Assembly (NCBI GenBank): GCA_019747615.1
Contig: JAIEQQ010000513.1
Span: 1-5,813 of the forward strand
Direction of reading: 5' to 3'
Source of the DNA: Phycisphaerales bacterium
GTDB taxonomy: Bacteria > Planctomycetota > Phycisphaerae > Phycisphaerales > UBA1924
Length of the DNA stretch: 5,813 nt
Shown: positions 1-4,973 of the stretch, piece after piece
How the letters are laid out: each line of letters begins with the position of its first letter
Position numbering within the stretch: position 1 is the stretch's first letter
Notes under the pieces: model-generated
What the model saw: the letters and a program-made list of their open reading frames with translations, nothing else
What the model was told of the DNA's origin: nothing
Database searches by the model: none
Position numbers and translations under genes: made by a program

Positions 1-1
1 C

Positions 2-754
2 TTCGTGCCGCAGGCGATGACCAAGATCATGAATGAGGGCTGGGCGAGCTACTGGCACAGCAAGCTGATGACGCACCACTTCTGCGACGCCAGCGAGATC
101 ATCCACTACTGCGACCAGCACTCGGGCGTGATCCACATGCCCGACGGCGGCTTCAACCCGTACAAGATCGGCATCGAACTCTGGAAGGACATCGAGCATC
201 GCTGGAACACCGGCCAGCACGGGCCGGCATGGGAGCGGCTCGACGGCGTCGGCGATCGCGCTCGCTTCGATGACTCCAGCGGCCAAGGACGCGAGAAAAT
301 CTTCCAGGTCCGCCGCGTGTACAACGACGTGATGTTCGTTGACGAGTTCCTCACCGAAGAGTTTGTTCAGAAGCATCGGATGTACCAGACCAAAAGGGAC
401 GAGCAGGACGGACGCCCGCGCATCGCCAGCCACGATTACCAGAAGGTCAAGCAGACGCTGCTGCACTACCTCACCAACCGCGGCGAGCCATTCATCTACG
501 TCGTGGATGGGAACTATCTGAATCGAGGCGAGCTGTACCTCGCGCACCAGTTCAGCGGACTGGAGATCGACGCCGCCCGCGCCGGCGAGGTGCTGCGGGC
601 GCTGCGAACACTCTGGGGCCGCCCGGTGCACTTGCAGATGCGGGTGCGCGATGAGATGTGCGTACTGACGTGTGCCGAGGCCGACGCGGGCGCTGAGATC
701 AAGAGTGAGCGGATCGGCGAGGACACGCCGCGGCCGGCGCACATGGTGGCGTGA
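2..754 (+). CDS. spoVR: SpoVR family protein, C-terminal part (5' end outside window)
   Basis: The frame is already open at base 2, so this is the last 250 residues of a longer protein; SpoVR proteins are usually about 450-520 residues, so roughly half is missing. A GTG at base 5 is in frame but lies inside a conserved motif and is not the true start. Recognition rests on PQAMTKIMNEGWASYWH (fragment residues 3-19), a signature stretch of the family, followed by a His-rich segment (HH at 25-26), the RRVYNDVMFVDEFLTEEF block, FIYVVDGNYLNRGELYL and GRPVHLQMRV near the end. The family takes its name from a Bacillus spore cortex protein and includes E. coli YcgB, but its biochemical role is unclear; in non-sporulating bacteria it often lies near the prkA kinase and yeaH-like genes, none of which can be seen here. 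No signal peptide or membrane segment is visible in this part. The family call is firm; the function is not. Confidence 0.95.
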   Translation, partial: FVPQAMTKIMNEGWASYWHSKLMTHHFCDASEIIHYCDQHSGVIHMPDGGFNPYKIGIELWKDIEHRWNTGQHGPAWERLDGVGDRARFDDSSGQGREKIFQVRRVYNDVMFVDEFLTEEFVQKHRMYQTKRDEQDGRPRIASHDYQKVKQTLLHYLTNRGEPFIYVVDGNYLNRGELYLAHQFSGLEIDAARAGEVLRALRTLWGRPVHLQMRVRDEMCVLTCAEADAGAEIKSERIGEDTPRPAHMVA

Positions 755-773
755 GGGGGAAGGGCGAGGGAGC

Positions 774-791
774 CCTGAGCGCGAGCTCAGG
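774..791 (+). terminator. GNRA-loop hairpin after the spoVR stop (possible terminator or repeat element)
   Basis: A perfect 7-base-pair stem, CCTGAGC with GCTCAGG, encloses the loop GCGA, which fits the stable GNRA tetraloop class. It begins 20 bases after the spoVR stop codon, where a transcript-end hairpin would be expected. No run of T follows, so it is not a standard intrinsic terminator. A shorter overlapping alternative stem (AGGCT with AGCCT, 789-800) could compete with it. It may instead be a copy of a dispersed palindromic repeat. Confidence 0.35.
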
Positions 792-831
792 CTTGAGCCT
801 TGGGCGTCGAGACTGTCCAGGACATCGGAGT

Positions 832-868
832 ACGCAGAGGACGCAGAGATTGCAGGGGCACGCAGAGG
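832..868 (+). repeat. Degenerate ACGCAGAGG repeat cluster
   Basis: ACGCAGAGG occurs at 832-840, ACGCAGAGA follows directly at 841-849, and ACGCAGAGG appears again at 860-868 after an 10-base gap. A related GGGACAC pair follows at about 892-909. The cluster lies in the noncoding spacer 755-1028, which has no credible gene on either strand. I associate similar strings with planctomycete intergenic regions, but that is recall and has not been checked. Confidence 0.6.
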
Positions 869-924
869 GAAGGCAGGGGATTTGTACACGGGGGACACCT
901 AGGGACACGGAGGGGGAGGGGGGA

Positions 925-948
925 AACATGAACATGAACATGAACATG
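925..948 (+). repeat. (AACATG)4 hexanucleotide tandem repeat
   Basis: Four perfect AACATG units run back to back at 925-930, 931-936, 937-942 and 943-948, flanked by an extra A on the left and a degraded AAACGG on the right. The tract lies in the spacer between spoVR and the end of the minus-strand gene at 1029-1649. Because the unit is six bases, the forward strand reads as alternating Asn-Met and the reverse strand as Met-Phe, which creates spurious start codons. A tract like this can change copy number by slippage. Confidence 0.9.
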
Positions 949-1028
949 AAACGGACTTTGCGCTGAGGATGGGTTTGTCGGAGCCGCGGGCGCGAGCACG
1001 CGGACTTGGGCGGGGATCGCGTGGGGTG

Positions 1029-1649
1029 CTAGCTGGCTCGCCTGGCGGGGGCGCGGCGGGGCGGATCGGGCATTGCCACGTTGGACATGGGCACGTTGGA
1101 CATCGCCACGTCGCACATCGGAACGGGCTCGGACTGTTTGTTGGGTACTGGCTTCGTTGGGGCGGTGGTGATTGACCCCTCTCGGAGAGAGGGGGTACCC
1201 AAAGGCTCGGGACTCGGCGGGCTGTGGTGCGCCTCGGGCGTGGCTTGTGGAACGGACGTGTCTTGTCGTTCGGGCGTGGGCTTTGCTTCTGGCGTGTCTT
1301 GCGTTTTGGGCTTTCGTTGCGGCGGCGGGGATTGTGCTTTGATGAGCGTGGTCGCGGCGCGGCGGGCTTCGGGCTCGTTGAGGCTGTAGGCGACGATGTG
1401 CGCCAGACGGTGCAGCGCCGTCTCGCGGCGGATCGGTGCGCGGAGTTGGTCGCGCAGCGCGCTGAGTCTGCCGATGGCTTCGATCTCGGCTTTGGCGTGC
1501 GGCGTTTCGAGCAGCGCCATCATCGCGGCGAACGTGAGCCGGAACTCGTCGGCGATCTCGGGGATCGTGCGGTCCGAGTGCAGCATCGTGGCGATGATGC
1601 GGCTGGTGAGTTGAGCGTTGGGGTCGGTGATATCGATGAGTTCGATCAT
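1029..1649 (-). CDS. Hypothetical protein: helical, possibly HTH head with a proline-rich repeat tail
   Basis: I do not recognise this gene by name. The frame stays open upstream into miaA, but the first sensible start is the ATG at 1649, giving 206 residues (MIELIDITDP...) and no overlap with miaA. No clear ribosome site precedes it. Residues 1-105 look like a folded helical domain; residues 29-52 (IPEIADEFRLTFAAMMALLETP) have the spacing of a helix-turn-helix, followed by Arg/Ala-rich helices up to EARRAATTLIK. Small planctomycete proteins with this general layout exist, so DNA binding is plausible but inferred. Residues 106-206 are low complexity, rich in Pro, Thr, Glu and Ser, with recurring TPEA and KPTPE pieces, then a pentapeptide repeat (MCDVA, MSNVP, MSNVA, MPDPP) and a basic end, RRAPARRAS. 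The tail may be disordered, and two of its parts coincide with DNA repeat elements. It lies 164 bases downstream of miaA on the same strand. Confidence 0.6.
   Translation of the reverse strand: MIELIDITDPNAQLTSRIIATMLHSDRTIPEIADEFRLTFAAMMALLETPHAKAEIEAIGRLSALRDQLRAPIRRETALHRLAHIVAYSLNEPEARRAATTLIKAQSPPPQRKPKTQDTPEAKPTPERQDTSVPQATPEAHHSPPSPEPLGTPSLREGSITTAPTKPVPNKQSEPVPMCDVAMSNVPMSNVAMPDPPRRAPARRAS
1077..1121 (-). repeat. Three 15-base tandem repeats inside the 3' end of the hypothetical gene
   Basis: Three units of 15 bases lie at 1077-1091, 1092-1106 and 1107-1121; the first two, CACGTTGGACATGGG and CACGTTGGACATCGC, differ at two positions and the third is more diverged. A fourth, poorly matching unit (9 of 15) may lie at 1062-1076. 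Since 15 is a multiple of three, the array keeps the minus-strand frame open and encodes the pentapeptides MCDVA, MSNVP and MSNVA near the C-terminus. Confidence 0.85.
1176..1194. repeat. Perfect 8-bp palindrome inside the coding region of the hypothetical gene
   Basis: CCCCTCTC (1176-1183) and GAGAGGGG (1187-1194) are perfect reverse complements with a three-base loop, GGA. It falls in the codons for about residues 152-158 (TPSLREG) of the minus-strand hypothetical protein, in its low-complexity tail. It resembles short palindromic elements that are dispersed in many GC-rich genomes and could be an in-frame insertion of one, but only one copy is in this window. Confidence 0.55.
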
Positions 1650-1782
1650 GGCCCGAGTTTGCGCCGTGGTCGATTCGGGGGCAAGAGGATTGTGTGGGTC
1701 AGGCGCGATGTTGCGCGCGAGGGTGTCGCGGGGGGTTAGTTTTTGGGCTGATCTGGGATGTCTGAGGATGAGCTTGTCTGCG

Positions 1783-1805
1783 GAGGCAGGCGGGACGCCT
1801 GCCCC
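1783..1805 (-). repeat. GGCAGGCG palindrome, copy A, just downstream of miaA
   Basis: GGCAGGCG (1785-1792) pairs perfectly with CGCCTGCC (1796-1803) around a 3-base loop. In the minus-strand transcript the stem extends by one G-U and one G-C pair, an extension possible only in that orientation, which suggests the element is read with miaA. It starts nine bases past the miaA stop codon. No T-run follows, so it is not a standard intrinsic terminator, though it could stabilise the miaA 3' end. The same stem, in opposite orientation, recurs at 4923-4946. The spacer 1650-1813 holds nothing else I can identify. Confidence 0.75.
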
Positions 1806-1813
1806 ACGGGGAG

Positions 1814-2764
1814 TCAGTTCGCTGCATTGATCGCTTTCAGCACGTCCGCCGCCAGCATTGCCGTGTCCATTGAGCTGGCGTTGAGCGTCGTTGCGTTCTT
1901 GGTTGCGCCCAGGCGCTTCATCCAAGTTCGCTGGTTTTTGGCAAAGCGTCGCGTTTCGATTTTGACGCGTTCGATCGCGTCTTCGAGCGTCACGCGGCGT
2001 GGGTCGGCGATGTGTTCCAGCAGTTGCTTGTAGCCGAGGGCCTCGCGGGCTTGGCGGTTGAGTTCGCCTTTCGTGAGCAGGGCGCGGACTTCGTCGAGCA
2101 GGCCTTGGTTGATCATCGCGCGGACGCGGGAGTTGATGCGCGGGTTCAGTTCTTCCACGGGCCACGAGAGGATGAACAGCTTCGCGTCGTCTCTCGCGTG
2201 GCCTTCGCTCCACTGGCGCTGGAGCACCGAGATCGGCGTCCCGGTCAGTGTGAACACCTCGATCGCGCGAGTCGCGCGCCGTGTGTCTTGCGGATGGATG
2301 CGCATCGCGGCGTCGGGATCAACCTCTCGCAGTCGCGCGTGCAGTTGATCGGGCGTGAGTGTGTCGAGCGTTGCGCGGAGCTCGGGGTTTGCCGGCGGGC
2401 CTTCGAAGACGCCGTGGAGGAGGGATTGGATGTACAGCGATGTGCCGCCGACGACGATAGGGATCACCCCTTGCTCGCGGCAGCGATCGATCTGTGCATT
2501 CGCACGCGCAAGCCATTGCTCAAGCGTGAAGGGCTCGGGGGCCAGCGGGTCGGCGATGTCGATGAGGTGGTGCGGCACGCGCTGGCGTTCGGCTGGCGTG
2601 GGCTTGGCGGTGCCGATATCCATGCCGCGATAGACCTGGAAAGCGTCGGCGGTGATGAGTTCGCTGGCGTGTCCTTGGGTGGAGAGGCGATCGTGGAGTT
2701 CGAGGGCCAGGGCGGATTTTCCGCTGGCGGTGGGGCCGTACATGATGGGGAAGGGTGTCGGCAT
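1814..2764 (-). CDS. miaA: tRNA dimethylallyltransferase MiaA
   Basis: MiaA transfers the dimethylallyl group from dimethylallyl diphosphate to N6 of adenosine 37 in tRNAs that read codons starting with U, the first step toward (methylthio)isopentenyladenosine; it acts in the cytoplasm. The 316 residues match the usual family length of about 300-320. Visible motifs in order are the P-loop GPTASGKS (10-17), ITADAFQVYRGMDIGTAKPT (37-56) with the expected catalytic Asp at 40, PHHLIDI (64-70), the IVVGGTSLYI block (103-112), RVRAMINQGLLDEV (213-226), EALGYKQLLE (241-250) and RRFAKNQRTWMKR (272-284), the tRNA-binding signature. The usual DS after the catalytic position reads DA here (A41), a mild variation. 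The ATG at 2764 sits close before the P-loop, as expected, though no strong ribosome site precedes it. The gene is transcribed away from the large membrane protein gene and followed by a palindrome. I see no sign of damage, and the identity is secure. Confidence 0.97.
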   Translation of the reverse strand: MPTPFPIMYGPTASGKSALALELHDRLSTQGHASELITADAFQVYRGMDIGTAKPTPAERQRVPHHLIDIADPLAPEPFTLEQWLARANAQIDRCREQGVIPIVVGGTSLYIQSLLHGVFEGPPANPELRATLDTLTPDQLHARLREVDPDAAMRIHPQDTRRATRAIEVFTLTGTPISVLQRQWSEGHARDDAKLFILSWPVEELNPRINSRVRAMINQGLLDEVRALLTKGELNRQAREALGYKQLLEHIADPRRVTLEDAIERVKIETRRFAKNQRTWMKRLGATKNATTLNASSMDTAMLAADVLKAINAAN

Positions 2765-3013
2765 CGCTTTGGCAGGATACTGTTCGGATGAATCCGCGCG
2801 GAAATGGCGATCCGGGTGAACCCAAACGACGAACTGATGGTTGAATAGTGTGGGCCGGAAACAGGGGAGTGGGTGTTGGGCCTTGGCGCGGTATGCGCGT
2901 GCGGCGGCGGTGTCTGAATCTTGTCTCGAAGGTGACCTGATCGGTCGATGTGTGGGCGGGTGAGTTGGTGGTGGCGGGTGTCAGGGCGGCGGACAGTTTA
3001 CGGAGCGATCACG
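2765..3013. other. Divergent spacer between miaA and the membrane protein gene
   Basis: This 249-base stretch lies between two genes transcribed away from each other, so it should hold promoters for both. I could not find a -35/-10 pair convincing enough to annotate on either strand. Short frames exist (for example from ATG at 2787 and 2803) but have 18 codons or fewer and no support. The only clear signal is the ribosome site just before 3014. No riboswitch-like structure was recognised. Confidence 0.5.
3002..3005 (+). promoter_or_regulatory. Ribosome binding site that decides the start of the membrane protein
   Basis: GGAG lies eight bases before the ATG at 3014, an ideal Shine-Dalgarno spacing. 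The alternative ATG at 2948 in the same frame has no comparable site and would add 22 residues rich in Arg and Trp that do not resemble the rest of the protein. The site therefore supports the shorter, 609-residue product. It is the best such site in the window. Confidence 0.7.
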
Positions 3014-4843
3014 ATGAACCAGGTGCGATCATTGGTGCGGCGGGCGGGCATGCGAGTTTTCGCGAGCAACGTCCTCACGGGGCTCGTGGTGCTCTCGACG
3101 GTCGCGATCGGCGCGATCGGCGTGCTGCGCATCCTCGAACAAGCCGCGGTGCTGACGGTCGATTGGAGCCTCGCGGCGTACGTCGGCCTCGGCAGTGTTG
3201 TCGGCATCTCGATCATCGGCGGGCTTGCCCGCTGGCCGGGTGCGATGGCGCTTGCTCGCAGGGTTGATGAGGGCGCCGGGCTGAAGGAAACGCTGAGCAC
3301 GGCGATGTGCGTTCAGAACGAGCGCGACGCGTGGTCGGGCGCGATTGTGGAAGACGCGGGGCGAGCGGCGGCGCTCGTGCGCGTGAATCAGGCGGTGCCG
3401 GTGCGGATGCCGCGGTCTTGGTATGCGCCGATGGTCGCGGGGCTGACGGTGTTCGTGCTGTGGATGACGGTGCCGAAGTTTGATCTGATGGGCAAGCGTG
3501 CCGAGGCGGAGCTTGCCGAAGCGACGGAGAAGGAGCGGAACAAGGCCGAGCAGGAGGCCAAGACGGCCCAGGCGAAGGTTGAGGAACTGATCGCGAAGGT
3601 TGAGGGCGTGAAGAAGGGCGATGGGGATGAGGCGAGCAAGGCCGAGCCGCAGAGCCGCGATCTGAAGACGCCGGAGGAGATCCGCCGCGCGGCGATCCGC
3701 TCGCTGAGCGACATGAAGCAAAAGCTTGAGTCCGCCAAGGGTGGCGAGAAGCTGCAAGCGGCGCAGCTCATGCTGGAGAAGCTCAAGCAACTGCGCACGC
3801 CGGGCAGCGGCCCGCTGACGGATATCGCAACCGCGCTGGCCAAGGGCGAGATCTCGGCTGCGAAGTCGGAACTGCAGAAGCTGGCGCAGGATCTGAGCGC
3901 CGGCAAGAGCGACGCAGCCTCGAAGCAGAAGCTCGAAGAGCAGCTCAACAAGCTCGCGGACCAGATGGAGAAAGTCGCCAAGGACAAGCGGAAGCTCGAA
4001 GAGGCGCTGCAGAAGGCCGGGCTTGACAAGGGCCTGGCCAGCGACCCGCAAAAGCTCGCCGAGGCGATGAAGTCTGGCGAGGGCGTCAGCGCCGAGCAGA
4101 AGGAATCACTGGAGAACGCGGCCCAAGCACAGCAGCAGGCCAGCGAGGCGCTGAGCAACCTCGCGCAAGCGATGCAGCAGATGGCCCAGCAGTGCAACAA
4201 CCCCAGCAGCGGCTCAAAGGGTGAGAACGGCCAGCAGGGCGGCATGAGCCAGGAGATGGCCCAGGCGATGGAGAGCGTTGCCAACGCCATGAGCCAGATG
4301 GAGATGGCGCAGTCGGACCTGAACAACGCCCAAGCGGCGCTGAACGAAGCGAACAAGCAGCTTCAGGCCATGAGCGAGGGCATGGGCCAGTGCGATAGCC
4401 CCGGCATGGGCGCCTGCGAGAAGGGCGGCCTCACCGGCGATGGCGGCTTTGGCGATCAGAACAAGGGCGGCGGCGACGGCAACGGCTTCGGGCGCGGCGG
4501 CGCTGGCATCAGCGATGGCGGCGGCGGTGTGGGCGAGCAAGCCGCGGCTGAGCGCTGGGAGAAGATCAAGGCCAAGACCCCCGACAGCGGCGGGCCGACG
4601 ATCGGCACCATGCTCGTGCAGGGCGAGCAGGTCAAGGGCGAGAGCCGTCAGGCCTTTGCCAACGTCGCGACCGCGGCGGAGCAGGAAGCCACCGAAGCAC
4701 TCGAGAACAACGTCATCGAGCGCCAATACCACGACATGGTCAAGCACTACTTCGGCGAGCTGGCCAAGAAGAGCGACGCCAGCGGCAAGAAGCCCGACGC
4801 GAAGGACGGCAAGCCAGCGGTGGAGCCGGCGAAGAAGCCGTGA
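3014..4843 (+). CDS. Membrane-anchored coiled-coil protein, DUF4175-like in layout
   Basis: The product has 609 residues from the ATG supported by GGAG at 3002. Three hydrophobic helices are visible, at about 17-41, 52-73 and 135-154. Between the second and third is ARRVDEGAGLKETLSTAM (81-98), which resembles the region after the helices in DUF4175-type proteins. Residues 161-460 are rich in Lys, Glu, Gln and Ala with heptad-like spacing, so a long coiled coil is likely; 365-460 is Gln- and Met-rich. A Gly-rich linker covers 470-506. The end carries GTMLVQGEQVKGESRQAF (531-548) and ERQYHDMVKHYFGELAKK (569-586), resembling C-terminal motifs I recall from planctomycete proteins encoded near MoxR/DUF58/Bat-type clusters, then a Lys/Pro/Asp-rich tail. 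With the Arg-rich N-terminus inside, three helices would place the coiled coil in the periplasm; this is inferred. Cysteines are few: 99, 394, 460 and 468. No catalytic motif is seen and the function is unknown; a structural or complex-scaffolding role is a guess. Confidence 0.8.
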   Translation: MNQVRSLVRRAGMRVFASNVLTGLVVLSTVAIGAIGVLRILEQAAVLTVDWSLAAYVGLGSVVGISIIGGLARWPGAMALARRVDEGAGLKETLSTAMCVQNERDAWSGAIVEDAGRAAALVRVNQAVPVRMPRSWYAPMVAGLTVFVLWMTVPKFDLMGKRAEAELAEATEKERNKAEQEAKTAQAKVEELIAKVEGVKKGDGDEASKAEPQSRDLKTPEEIRRAAIRSLSDMKQKLESAKGGEKLQAAQLMLEKLKQLRTPGSGPLTDIATALAKGEISAAKSELQKLAQDLSAGKSDAASKQKLEEQLNKLADQMEKVAKDKRKLEEALQKAGLDKGLASDPQKLAEAMKSGEGVSAEQKESLENAAQAQQQASEALSNLAQAMQQMAQQCNNPSSGSKGENGQQGGMSQEMAQAMESVANAMSQMEMAQSDLNNAQAALNEANKQLQAMSEGMGQCDSPGMGACEKGGLTGDGGFGDQNKGGGDGNGFGRGGAGISDGGGGVGEQAAAERWEKIKAKTPDSGGPTIGTMLVQGEQVKGESRQAFANVATAAEQEATEALENNVIERQYHDMVKHYFGELAKKSDASGKKPDAKDGKPAVEPAKKP

Positions 4844-4913
4844 GAGTGCTGAGTGCTGAGTGCTGAGTGCTGAGTGCTGAGTGCTGAGTGCTGAGCGACG
4901 AGCGATGAGCATT
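4844..4913 (+). repeat. GAGTGCT heptamer tandem array, seven perfect and three decayed units
   Basis: Seven perfect GAGTGCT units fill 4844-4892, starting on the first base after the TGA of the membrane protein gene. Three more units of the same length but altered sequence follow: GAGCGAC, GAGCGAT and GAGCATT (4893-4913). The gradient from perfect to decayed suggests recent expansion at the left end. Seven is not a multiple of three, so the array shifts frame with each unit and makes long spurious frames on the reverse strand. It lies 60-130 bases before the next gene and could change that gene's leader length. I recall the complementary string (ACTCAGC)n from planctomycete genomes. Confidence 0.93.
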
Positions 4914-4917
4914 CGCA

Positions 4918-4968
4918 CCTGTGGGGCAGGCGTCCTCGCCTGCCTCCCGAAGACTCCCTGTGGGACAG
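4918..4968 (+). repeat. GGCAGGCG palindrome, copy B, plus a truncated extra copy
   Basis: GGCAGGCG (4925-4932) and CGCCTGCC (4937-4944) form an 8-bp stem around TCCT, extended by a G-U and a G-C pair (4924 with 4945, 4923 with 4946) exactly as in copy A at 1783-1805. The leading part, CCTGTGGGGCAGG (4918-4930), recurs in shorter form as CCTGTGGGACAG (4957-4968), with no right arm, so this looks like a full copy followed by a truncated one. The truncated piece ends five bases before the ATG at 4974. No T-run follows the stem. Confidence 0.75.
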
Positions 4969-4973
4969 AAGCG

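Noticed and set aside
1783..1805. Standard intrinsic terminator for miaA
   Set aside because: The stem is strong, but the sequence after it in the miaA transcript has no U-run; it was recorded as a palindromic repeat instead.
1650..2213. Upstream extension of the hypothetical protein to 394 residues
   Set aside because: The extra 188 codons overlap the secure miaA gene in another frame and cross the palindrome; the extension is Arg/Pro/His rich, as expected for a shadow frame. The ATG at 1649 leaves a clean non-overlapping gene.
2012..2791. A 259-residue plus-strand frame
   Set aside because: It is fully antisense to miaA, whose motifs are unmistakable, and shows no recognisable domain.
2948..3013. 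An earlier ATG start for the membrane protein
   Set aside because: The added 22 residues are Trp/Arg rich, no ribosome site precedes the ATG at 2948, and GGAG at 3002 is ideally placed for 3014.
2765..3013. Promoters for miaA and the membrane protein gene
   Set aside because: They must exist nearby, but no -35/-10 pair stood out from chance matches on either strand, so no site was called.
3029..4356. Two long minus-strand frames (340 and 322 residues) opposite the coiled-coil gene
   Set aside because: Both are antisense to a gene with clear membrane helices and a good ribosome site; their Leu/Arg-rich or Ser/Ala-rich products mirror the Lys/Glu/Gln codon bias of the real gene.
4844..4913. 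CRISPR array
   Set aside because: The units are seven bases with no spacers between them, so this is a simple tandem repeat; no cas gene is present.
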